Made by a program: the position numbers and the translations under genes
Origin: MB1-2 sp046566065
Lineage (GTDB): Bacteria; Actinomycetota; CADDZG01; WHSQ01
Length of the DNA stretch: 20,923 nt
Assembly (NCBI GenBank): GCA_046566065.1
Contig: JBKHXK010000038.1
Location: 1-20,923 of the forward strand
Direction: 5' to 3'
Shown: in pieces, positions 7,118 to 13,898 of the stretch
Position numbering within the stretch: position 1 is the stretch's first letter
Layout of the letters: every line of letters begins with the position of its first letter
The notes under the pieces: generated by a model
The model's database searches: none
Told to the model about the DNA's origin: nothing
What the model saw: the letters and a program-made list of their open reading frames with translations, nothing else

Positions 7118-8860
7118 TCACTCCCAGCCGGCGGCATACCAGGCGCTCCGCCAGGAGGTTCCACGCCAGGAGGTGCCGTCCCAGTCGGTGTTCCGCCAGG
7201 AGGTGCCGTCCCAGTCCTCGTTGCGCCAGCTCGTCCCTCTCCACGAGGTGCCGTCCCAAACGGTCGCTCGCCAGCTCGTCCCTCTCCAAGACGTCCCGGC
7301 CCACTCGTCGGTCCGCCAGGAGGTTCCCCTCCACGACGTCCCGTCCCACCCACTCGTGGTGTAGGTCAGGCTGGAGAACGGCACAAGACCACCGGGGTTG
7401 CTGAGGCTGACGTTGTTCGGATTGGTCTGAGCGGTGAACTCTCCCGTCAGAGCTAGCTGACCCGCGGGCGTCACCACCTCGACGTCGATCGAGCCTCGGT
7501 CGAGGGCCAGGGACCCGAGACCGCTGGACTGCGGGATGCCCTGGTTGGCGGACAGCAACGAGCTGCTGGTGGCGGCTGCGTAAGCGTCAACCAAGCCCTG
7601 GCCCGCTGCATGCGGATCGGTCTGTGCGATCGCCCTGGCGGTGCTCATCAGGCGGTGCTTCACCTGATCCGGCGTCAGGCCGGGGTTGCGCTGCAGGATC
7701 TGGGCCACAACTCCGGAGGTGTACGCAGTGGACATCGAGGTTCCGGTGCCCTTGAAGTAGTCGCCGGGCAGAGCGGCGGTCGACCCGTAGTTGTTATCGA
7801 TGGCACTTCCGGGTGAACGCAGCGACACCGTGTGGACGCCGGGAGCGACCACGTCGGGCTTCGCCAGACCGTTGGCACGGGTCGGTCCGCGAGCAGAGAA
7901 GACGGGCACCTGGTCGTCGCTGATGCCGACCGTTCCTTCGTGGTTGGACGAGCCCACCGTGATGACGTAGGGGTCGTCGCCGGGCTTGTTGATCGTGCCG
8001 GCGTCCGGACCATTGTTACCGGCCGAGACGACCACGACGATGCCCTCAGACCATGCTTTCTCGACCGCGTAGTTCAGAGGCGACAACTTGTAGTCCTGCG
8101 AGGAGTCGCTGCCGAGCGACAGGTTCAGGACGTCGATGCCGTACTCGTCCTTGTGGGCGACGACCCACTGGATGCTGGCGAGGATCGTCGAGACGTCGGT
8201 CGATCCGTCGTAAGGGGCTGCCTTGACGGAGACGATGTTCGCCTCGGGAGCGCTGCCCTTGTACTTCCCGTCCGAGGAGGCGCCGTTACCTGCGATCTGA
8301 CCGGCCATGAAGGTGCCGTGACCGAAGGTGTCCTGGCAAGCAGCCGGGGTCGTGGACTCGGCGGTGAAGTCGGCACCGCAAACGACGCGGCCCGCAAGGT
8401 CGGGGTGGTTGTAGACACCGGTGTCGACTAGGGCAACGGTCACGCCGCGGCCCGTGATCCCCTGGCTCCACAGCTTGCTGGCGTTGGTGATCTTGGTGAG
8501 CTGATGGGCCGTCTTGCTGCCATCGAAAGCGATGTGGAACCCGATCTTGGCGTCCTCGGAGACCTGGAAGACCGACGGGTTCGTCTCGAGGAGGGTAAGA
8601 GCATCGGCCGGGACCTTGGCGGAGACGCCGTTGATGATGGAGAGGTCACGGACGACCTTTCCACCGACGGACTCGACGGCCTCGGCGGCCTCGGCCGAGC
8701 CGTTGAAACCCTGGACGATCACGGAAACCAGGCGCGCGGCCCCCTCGGAGGCGGCAGGCGCGGCGGGCGAGAGCCCCAGCATGAGCAGACACACGAGAAG
8801 CGCAGCGACAGTGCTGCGCACCAACTTGATCCCCGGTTGTGCCGTAAGGGCCAGATTCAT
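7118..8860 (-). CDS. Secreted subtilisin-like (S8) protease with C-terminal TSW repeats
   Basis: Encodes 580 residues. A signal peptide is evident (hydrophobic stretch about 17-31, cleavage near SPAAPAA). Residues about 43-108 resemble an inhibitor I9-type propeptide (RLVSVIVQGFNGSAEAAEAV). The S8 catalytic domain spans about 135-430 with the full triad: D146 (VALVDTGVYNHPDL), H181 (FGHGTFMAGQ) and S375 (GTGTSMSTAYTSG); the oxyanion Asn is N282 (VSAGNNGPDA). Residues 432-500 are a short linker or beta domain. Residues 505-570 form a tandem tryptophan-rich repeat built from W-D-G-T-S-W-R-G-T-S-W-R units. The protein is expected to be exported and to self-process; the repeat tail may hold it to the wall or a ligand, which is inference. 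It has its own upstream region of 139 bases containing a CATGGCCCA direct repeat. Confidence 0.93.
   Translation of the reverse strand: MNLALTAQPGIKLVRSTVAALLVCLLMLGLSPAAPAASEGAARLVSVIVQGFNGSAEAAEAVESVGGKVVRDLSIINGVSAKVPADALTLLETNPSVFQVSEDAKIGFHIAFDGSKTAHQLTKITNASKLWSQGITGRGVTVALVDTGVYNHPDLAGRVVCGADFTAESTTPAACQDTFGHGTFMAGQIAGNGASSDGKYKGSAPEANIVSVKAAPYDGSTDVSTILASIQWVVAHKDEYGIDVLNLSLGSDSSQDYKLSPLNYAVEKAWSEGIVVVVSAGNNGPDAGTINKPGDDPYVITVGSSNHEGTVGISDDQVPVFSARGPTRANGLAKPDVVAPGVHTVSLRSPGSAIDNNYGSTAALPGDYFKGTGTSMSTAYTSGVVAQILQRNPGLTPDQVKHRLMSTARAIAQTDPHAAGQGLVDAYAAATSSSLLSANQGIPQSSGLGSLALDRGSIDVEVVTPAGQLALTGEFTAQTNPNNVSLSNPGGLVPFSSLTYTTSGWDGTSWRGTSWRTDEWAGTSWRGTSWRATVWDGTSWRGTSWRNEDWDGTSWRNTDWDGTSWRGTSWRSAWYAAGWE
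7151..7348 (-). repeat. Tandem repeats encoding W-x-G-T-S-W-R units in the S8 protease
   Basis: Within the protease C-terminus (residues 505-570), GTSWR-type units recur with a 5- or 10-residue rhythm, and W at every fifth or so position. DNA copies differ by a few bases (AGGAGGTGCCGTCCCA and close variants on the plus strand), so the coding repeat is more conserved than the DNA. The array is about 200 bases and ends 10 residues before the stop. Confidence 0.85.
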
Positions 8861-8923
8861 CTCCGCATCTTGCCTTTCTGTCTCTCCCAGTCGTGTTCGT
8901 CAGGACTTCATCGGCGGGAGAGG

Positions 8924-8942
8924 CATGGCCCAACATGGCCCA
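8924..8942. repeat. CATGGCCCA direct repeat upstream of the protease gene
   Basis: The 9-mer CATGGCCCA occurs at 8924-8932 and again at 8934-8942, a 10-bp period that puts both on the same DNA face. It lies 64 bases before the protease start. A regulator-binding site is possible; no sure -10/-35 pair was found in 8861-8999, and no gene is seen there. Confidence 0.35.
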
Positions 8943-8999
8943 TCGCTACCAAAAACGGCGTAGCCGAGAATGACTAGTCAACCAAGATGAATGACCTGG

Positions 9000-10451
9000 T
9001 CAGTGACCATACGAAGCCGACAGTTGGTCCAATAGCCCTACAACCCTCGTATACAGGCCTTCAGCCTCAGTAGTTGACTCGGCTACACACGTGAGCCCCA
9101 GCTTCCCGTACGGCCGGAGGGCGCCCAGCAGGTGGAGGAAGACTCCCGAGTGGGACCTCTTGTCGTAGCCGAGGCCCTCGTCTCGGACCGCGGCCAGCAC
9201 GTCGACGGGATCGATGCCGATGTAGGCCTCCGACTTGAGATTGTCGGTGGCGGTATAGACGCGGGGGCCGGCCGATGTGGTGAGCACCCCCGTGGTCTCG
9301 TCGTAGGTCCCCTGGCTGGCATGACGCACCATCAGGAACGGGTGCGTGGTCCCGCCCATCCGCAGGTTGATCTCGCTGAGGAACACGTCTCCTTTGGCCC
9401 CAACCACGAAGTCCATCGCGAACGAGCCGATCACTCCCTCGCCGGAGAGCACCTTCGCTATCGCCCGGGCGTGGTCCTGGATGACGCTTCGATACCTCTC
9501 GGCCGCCGGGAAGCGGCAGCCGAGGTAGACCTGGTCGTCCGGCCCCCCGAGCAGCTGGTCGTGGGTCGACACGATCTCTTCCGAGCCCGTCGGCAGGATC
9601 CGCATCTGCACGCTGGGCGAGGCCACCCCCGCCTCTCTGACGAGGAGCTCGACGATCGCTCCCTCGGTTTCGACCTTCCGGCCGAACGTCTCCCAGCTCT
9701 CCTCGCCGGCACAGAAGACGGTGTTCGCTCCCGTTAGGTCCTCTTCGACCGAATCGACGTCGATGATCGCGTTGCCCTGGCCCGAGAAGCCGTTGTTCAG
9801 CTTCGCGACGACGGTACGCGCGCCCGGGTTGCGCTCACGGAGCTCGACGATCGCCGCGTGAAGCTCGGCCAGGCTGAAGATGTTCTCCGCTCCCGGAAGC
9901 ACCGGCACACCGGCCCGTTTCGCCACCTCGCGCGACCCGCTCTTGGAGCCGAGCGGGATCAGGTCGGGCGAGGGCCCATAAAGAGGTACACCGGTTTCCT
10001 CGCTGAGCCTCGCCTCGAGCTCCGTCACGTTGAACGGAAGGATGTAGGAGTGCTCGGTCTCGGCCCCCAGCTCTCTCAGTCTCTTGGGCGCGTAAGGGTG
10101 TTCGAGGACCTTCTCGGTGAGCGCTCGCGGGGTGGGATCGCCGATCGCGATCACGTACAGGCGGTCGGCGGCGGAACGTGGATCTTCGAGGAATGACAGG
10201 TAGTAGTCGATGATCGGCTCCGGTATACGCACGGACGAGACGAACACCATGCGCAGGTGAGGGTGACGCAGGAGAAGCAGCAGACATAGGAGCCTCTCCT
10301 CGTAGTGCTGGATGCCCACGATCTTGCGCAGCTCCTCTTCGGGGAAGGTGATCGAAGGCAGCACGATCACCAGACCCTCGTCCAGCTCGGAAGGAGCACG
10401 CGAGCCCAGCCTGGCGGCCAGCTCGGAACGCGAGCTCAACGGTTGCTCCAT
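9000..10451 (-). CDS. ATP-grasp ligase, PGM1 (pheganomycin peptide ligase)-related
   Basis: Encodes 483 residues. The family joins a carboxylate to an amine through an acyl-phosphate; PGM1 itself ligates a nonproteinogenic amino acid to a peptide. Residues about 1-160 match a pre-ATP-grasp region (LVIVLPSITFPEEELRKIVG, then HYEERLLCLLLLL, then RMVFVSS). The ATP-grasp core follows: a Lys and glycine-rich loop (VVAKLNNGFSGQGNA, K217), then MRILP, and the Mg/ATP site FAMDFVV (D347) and LSEINLRMGGTTHP (E360, N362). The C-terminus has YIGID, SGVFLHLLGALRPYGKLG, as in this family. Likely cytoplasmic. No precursor peptide or other biosynthetic enzyme is next to it, so the substrate is unknown. There is no obvious ribosome-binding site before the ATG at 10451, and the 45-bp palindrome lies 37 bases upstream. 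Confidence 0.85.
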   Translation of the reverse strand: MEQPLSSRSELAARLGSRAPSELDEGLVIVLPSITFPEEELRKIVGIQHYEERLLCLLLLLRHPHLRMVFVSSVRIPEPIIDYYLSFLEDPRSAADRLYVIAIGDPTPRALTEKVLEHPYAPKRLRELGAETEHSYILPFNVTELEARLSEETGVPLYGPSPDLIPLGSKSGSREVAKRAGVPVLPGAENIFSLAELHAAIVELRERNPGARTVVAKLNNGFSGQGNAIIDVDSVEEDLTGANTVFCAGEESWETFGRKVETEGAIVELLVREAGVASPSVQMRILPTGSEEIVSTHDQLLGGPDDQVYLGCRFPAAERYRSVIQDHARAIAKVLSGEGVIGSFAMDFVVGAKGDVFLSEINLRMGGTTHPFLMVRHASQGTYDETTGVLTTSAGPRVYTATDNLKSEAYIGIDPVDVLAAVRDEGLGYDKRSHSGVFLHLLGALRPYGKLGLTCVAESTTEAEGLYTRVVGLLDQLSASYGH

Positions 10452-10488
10452 CGACCGAGGTTAGCGGCCCCGCGGGCCCCCGTCCGTA

Positions 10489-10533
10489 ACAGAACGCCTC
10501 TCGTGCCGCGCTGCGAGACGAGAAGCGCGCTGT
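10489..10533. repeat. 45-bp near-palindromic repeat, copy C
   Basis: It has the same length and ends as copies A and B (ACAGAACG ... GCGCTGT) and the same orientation as copy A, with cores CTCTCGTGCCGCG and TGCGAGACGAGAAG around a single C. 16 of 22 arm positions pair. On the minus strand its first base is the last base of the GNAT gene's TGA, which copies the arrangement of copy B on the AbiEi/DUF559-like gene. It could end the GNAT transcript before the ATP-grasp gene. Confidence 0.8.
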
Positions 10534-11081
10534 CAGGCCTGAAGGTCCTCGACGGTGATGGCCAGGATCAGGTGGTCCTCCCACACGCCCGCGATCTTCA
10601 GATAGCGGAGCGCCTCGCCCTCGTGTCGGAAGCCGGCCTTCTCGAGAGCGCGGAGGGAGCCGCGATTGCGAGGCATGACCGCGCCCTGGACACGATGCAG
10701 CTTCAACTCCGCGAACGCGATCTTCACCGCCAGCCCGATCGCCTCCGTCGCGATCCCCCGGCCGTTGAGTTGCTCGTCTACGAAGTATCCGATCGTCGCG
10801 TTCTGCCAGACCCCGCGCACGACGTTCGAGAGCGTCAGCGTGCCGACGAGATCATCTTCGAGAGTGAAGATGCCGAACGTGTACGCGCGGTCCTCCTTCA
10901 CATCGGAGACAGCCTTGCGCAGCCGCGCGCGCTGCGCCTCCGGCTCGACGTAGCCCTTGGGTCGTTCGGGTTCCCATGGTGTGAGGAAGGACTCGTTCCG
11001 CCGACGAAGCTCTGCCAGCGCGGCCTCGTCGGAGGGCTGGAGGAGACGGAGGTAGACGTGGGGGCCGCGCTCCTCGATCAC
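10533..11081 (-). CDS. GNAT acetyltransferase, RimJ/RimL-like
   Basis: Encodes 182 residues from a GTG start (11081) preceded by AAGGA at a good distance. GNAT enzymes transfer acetyl from acetyl-CoA to an amine. The visible order is an N-terminal LRLLQPSDEAALAELRRRNE, the beta strands GTLTLSNVVRGVWQNATIGYF, the acetyl-CoA loop ATEAIG after LNGRGI (the usual R/Q-x-x-G-x-G/A region), and the C-terminal HRVQGAVMPRNRGSLRALEK followed by AGFRHEGEALRYLKIAGVWEDH. That C-terminal pattern is typical of ribosomal-protein Ser/Ala acetyltransferases of the RimJ/RimL type; the true substrate is not shown. It sits downstream of tRNA-Tyr on the same strand and upstream of the ATP-grasp gene, separated by copy C. 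Confidence 0.88.
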   Translation of the reverse strand: MIEERGPHVYLRLLQPSDEAALAELRRRNESFLTPWEPERPKGYVEPEAQRARLRKAVSDVKEDRAYTFGIFTLEDDLVGTLTLSNVVRGVWQNATIGYFVDEQLNGRGIATEAIGLAVKIAFAELKLHRVQGAVMPRNRGSLRALEKAGFRHEGEALRYLKIAGVWEDHLILAITVEDLQA

Positions 11082-11125
11082 GTGCAGGTTCCTTCATCCG
11101 AAGCCGCTCGCTCTGTGGCAGAAAG

Positions 11126-11139
11126 GGGCACGCGTGCCC
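11126..11139. promoter_or_regulatory. Perfect 14-bp palindrome before the GNAT gene
   Basis: GGGCACGCGTGCCC is exactly self-complementary. It lies between tRNA-Tyr and the GNAT start, 44 bases upstream of the GTG. It could be an operator, or the stem that ends the tRNA transcript. A GC-rich genome produces short palindromes by chance, so the call is weak. Confidence 0.3.
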
Positions 11140-11178
11140 ACTTATCCATCAAAGCGGCGCGGGCCTCGGTCGACAACT

Positions 11179-11264
<86 letters not shown>

Positions 11265-11274
11265 AAGTTTCGCA

Positions 11275-11283
11275 GGAAGGATA
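11275..11283 (-). promoter_or_regulatory. Candidate -10 region of tRNA-Tyr
   Basis: The minus-strand TATCCT lies 13 nt before the mature 5' end, in the same GGAAGGATA 9-mer (plus strand) as found before tRNA-Thr. The matching -35 region would fall inside the end of the M23 gene and is not recognisable. Confidence 0.35.
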
Positions 11284-11294
11284 GCCGCGGGGGC

Positions 11295-12587
11295 TTAGTC
11301 CGTCGCCTCGGTGTGCCTGTGAGTCCGGCTGGACTCGGCGAGCATCTGAGCGAGTACGGAGTCGGGCGGGAGGGCGGCCCGGTCGTCGCTCTGAGGGAGC
11401 TCTAGGTCGACCGGGATCGGCACGATCCCGAGCTCGAGACCGTTGGTCGAAAGGGCCTCCTGTAACGCAGCCTGCGCGAGTCCGAAGGCGCCACTCGCAG
11501 GGGACTGTCCTGCTGCCCACAGGGACTCGCCCGAGAAACGCAAGGAGGACCGGTCGGGAACGAACGCGTCCCCGAAGCGACGAGCCGCGGTCAGCGTGGG
11601 GACCTGCTTCTGGCGCTTGGTCGTGGTCTCTACGACGACACCGAGCACGCGGCGCTCGGCCGTTCTCAACCAACTGACGAGATGCTTCATCGGGTTCGTC
11701 GGGTTGACCCCGCCCTCTTCGTAGAAGCCGAAGTGCACGTGCGGTGGAGTCGTCGCTGCGTTACCGGAGTTGCCGCAGTAACCGACGACGTCGCCGATCT
11801 GAACGGGAGAGCCGGAGGGGATCGACTTGTTCAGCGCGGAGAGGTGAGTCATGTACCAGTACTTCCCGTCGGGACGGTGCACGCGCGCGGTGATGCCGCC
11901 CAGGCCCCCGTCGTCGGTCGACAGCGTTCCCGCTTCCGGCGCCAGGATCGGGTCGCCGTAATCGCAGAAGACGTCCTGGCCCTCGTGGGTGCGGATCTGG
12001 CCGGGAGCCGGCCCGTAGCGGGGCGCCCCCCACGTGTCGATCCAGGAAGCGTTGCCGGCGATGATGAAGGGCGGGTAGACCTTGCGGACCACCTCCTCGG
12101 CCGACAGACCGAGTGAACGCAGCCGGATCGCCACGGAGACGAGCTTCGAGGTGTCGTAGGCACCGGGGATGCGGCCCGCGATGCTCGGCTGCGGCGTGAC
12201 GATGTCGTTCTTGCGACGCTTGCGCCTCTCCTTGGGTGTGAGACCGTCGCCGCCACCGCCGCCTTTGCCGGCGCCGTCGCCCTTGCCGCCACCGTCACCT
12301 TTGCCGCCGCCACCTTCGCCGGTGCCGCCACCACCACCACCTTCGCCGGTGCCACCACCGCCGCCGCCACCACCACCGGTGGGTTCCGGATCCGGATCGG
12401 GCAGGGGGTCGGGGTCTTCGGAGGGACTGGAGGAAGGCTTGGGAGAACCCAGGATGTCGGAAAGGAGCGGAGTGGGCACCTGGGCACTGGCGTCGGGAGC
12501 CACGTAACGGCTCGCGCCGCGCGGAAGGACCAAAGCCGCGGTCATGAAGATGACGACCGCTAGTACGAGTCGCGCCCGGTTACGCAA
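11295..12587 (-). CDS. Secreted M23-family (LytM/lysostaphin-like) peptidase with Gly-rich linker
   Basis: Encodes 430 residues. The TTG start at 12587 is supported by GAGGGAG 8 bases upstream. A signal peptide is clear (MRNRARLVLAVVIFMTAALV, cleavage near ASA at 33-35). Residues 40-115 are a disordered Pro/Asp then Gly-rich linker, followed by a basic patch KERRKRRK (119-126). The M23 domain is at about 180-300: H201-x-G-x-D205 (RTHEGQDVFCDYGDPILAPEAG), H248 (MTHLS) and the H283-x-H285 pair (PPHVHFGF). These are the zinc ligands of the family, so it should cut peptidoglycan cross-links or act in wall remodelling. Residues 300-430 form a C-terminal extension with no recognised domain. It diverges from the nucleotidyltransferase-like gene over a 192-base gap, where no riboswitch was recognised. 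Confidence 0.9.
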   Translation of the reverse strand: MRNRARLVLAVVIFMTAALVLPRGASRYVAPDASAQVPTPLLSDILGSPKPSSSPSEDPDPLPDPDPEPTGGGGGGGGGTGEGGGGGGTGEGGGGKGDGGGKGDGAGKGGGGGDGLTPKERRKRRKNDIVTPQPSIAGRIPGAYDTSKLVSVAIRLRSLGLSAEEVVRKVYPPFIIAGNASWIDTWGAPRYGPAPGQIRTHEGQDVFCDYGDPILAPEAGTLSTDDGGLGGITARVHRPDGKYWYMTHLSALNKSIPSGSPVQIGDVVGYCGNSGNAATTPPHVHFGFYEEGGVNPTNPMKHLVSWLRTAERRVLGVVVETTTKRQKQVPTLTAARRFGDAFVPDRSSLRFSGESLWAAGQSPASGAFGLAQAALQEALSTNGLELGIVPIPVDLELPQSDDRAALPPDSVLAQMLAESSRTHRHTEATD

Positions 12588-12779
12588 GCTGTGGTCTCCC
12601 TCTGAAGTTCCGTCTGACGTCGAGCAGTGACGGAGCGGTCACTCTACGCCGTCTTCTCCCCTTGAACTTCTCCCATCCTGCCTCTATTCCTGTCTTAGTA
12701 ACGGCCTCCGGGGGGGCCTGGTTTAGCCACTTTTGACCGAATCTCGCCGGGGGCCTCCTCAAAGGGGTATCACGGGACC

Positions 12780-13736
12780 ATGCCCCCGTCCTTTTCTCAC
12801 AACGGCCCCTGGTCGGCACGTGAGGACACCACGGTGGGGTCGGTGCTGTTCGGGGCCGGGCGGGGCCGGCGGCTGCGGCCCCTGACCGACCGGATCCCCA
12901 AACCAGCCCTGCCCCTGCTCGACGTCCCACTGGGGGCCTGGGGCCTGGCTCGTCTCGTCCATGCGGCCCCTCCGGTCGTGGTCAACGCCAGCCATCTCGC
13001 CGATCGACTGGTCGGCGCCCTGCAGCCACTGGATCTCGGTCCCTGGCAGGCCGTGGTGGAGGCCCGCGAGGCGTACGGGACCGCGGGCACCCTTGCCGCC
13101 CTTGAGGACCGGATCCCCGGGCGGGTGGTCACCTGGAACGGCGACCTCCTGACCGATCTCGAGCCCGCCGAGCTCCTGGAGAGCCATCTCGGGTCCGGAG
13201 CGGTTGCGACGGTGGCCGTCATGGAGGTCTCGTCCGGGGCAGATCTACGCCTGAACGGGAGCTCGGTCGAGGCCTTCGTGGATAGGCGACACGACCCCGC
13301 GGCAGGCGGCGCTCGCTTCCTGGGCGCCGCGGTGTTCGAGCGAGCCGCTCTGGAACGCCTTCCTGCGAGACGACCCGCGGGCCTGGGCGAGACGCTGTTG
13401 CGGGACCTGGCCGAGAGCGGAGACCTCGCCGTCCACGTCTTCACGGGGTACTGGACGGACGTCGGGACGCCGGAGGCTTATCTCGCCGCCTCGCTTGACC
13501 TCTTATATGGGCGCGCTCCCTCTGCGCCGGTGCCGATCCCAGGCGAGATCGTCGAGGTGCAAGGGGGCCGCGCCTATATAGGGCCGAACGCAGAGGTAGA
13601 GCCGCAGTCGTTGGGGCCGGGCGCGATCGTGCTGCGCGGAGCGCGCGTCGCGAGCGGTGCAACCGTCACCGACGCGATCGTTCTCCCCGGAGCGCTCGTT
13701 GCTGAAGGTCGCTCCTTGAACGGCGAGATCTACTGA
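12780..13736 (+). CDS. Sugar-phosphate nucleotidyltransferase-like protein
   Basis: Encodes 318 residues. The fold resembles NDP-sugar pyrophosphorylases (transfer of a nucleotide to a sugar-1-phosphate): nucleotide-binding loop LFGAGRGRRLRPLTDRIPKP at 23-42, then AYGTAGTLAALE (99-110), WNGD with D122 as metal/base site, and YWTDVGTPEAYLAA (224-237). The end (265-318) has short hexapeptide-like turns (AYIGPNAEVEPQSLGPGAIV). The usual consensus is A-A-G-x-G-T-R-L-x-P-L-T; here it reads F-G-A-G-R-G-R-R-L-R-P-L-T, so the loop is altered. An in-frame GTG at 12834 would remove a poorly conserved 18-residue start and is a real alternative. The substrate could be mannose-1-P, glucose-1-P or another sugar. 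It may act in cell-envelope sugar supply. Confidence 0.8.
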   Translation: MPPSFSHNGPWSAREDTTVGSVLFGAGRGRRLRPLTDRIPKPALPLLDVPLGAWGLARLVHAAPPVVVNASHLADRLVGALQPLDLGPWQAVVEAREAYGTAGTLAALEDRIPGRVVTWNGDLLTDLEPAELLESHLGSGAVATVAVMEVSSGADLRLNGSSVEAFVDRRHDPAAGGARFLGAAVFERAALERLPARRPAGLGETLLRDLAESGDLAVHVFTGYWTDVGTPEAYLAASLDLLYGRAPSAPVPIPGEIVEVQGGRAYIGPNAEVEPQSLGPGAIVLRGARVASGATVTDAIVLPGALVAEGRSLNGEIY

Positions 13737-13773
13737 CGCGTTCCTGACGCGACATCCACTCGCGACTCAGATC

Positions 13774-13815
13774 CGTTAGTCGGTTCGTCCGAGTTGCGCA
13801 CCTTCATGACTAACG
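13774..13815. repeat. 8-bp inverted repeat upstream of the sulfatase gene
   Basis: CGTTAGTC (13774-13781) and GACTAACG (13808-13815) are exact reverse complements separated by 26 bases, within the 162-base gap before the sulfatase. A regulator site or leader hairpin is possible. No sure promoter was identified in the gap. Confidence 0.3.
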
Positions 13816-13898
13816 CGTGACGACGATCACCGTCATCGAAGCAGCGTTTCTACGCGCCGTCTCGTCTTGCTCATAGGAACGATGAACAGGAGCAGGAG

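Noticed and set aside
7151..7348. CRISPR-like regular repeat
   Set aside because: The repeats are in frame, code for the protease tail, vary at synonymous places and have no unique spacers.
8861..8999. c-di-GMP or c-di-AMP riboswitch before secreted enzymes (also checked at 12588-12779 and 15387-15470)
   Set aside because: None of the conserved core motifs of these riboswitches could be found by eye; a covariance search would be needed to exclude a divergent one.
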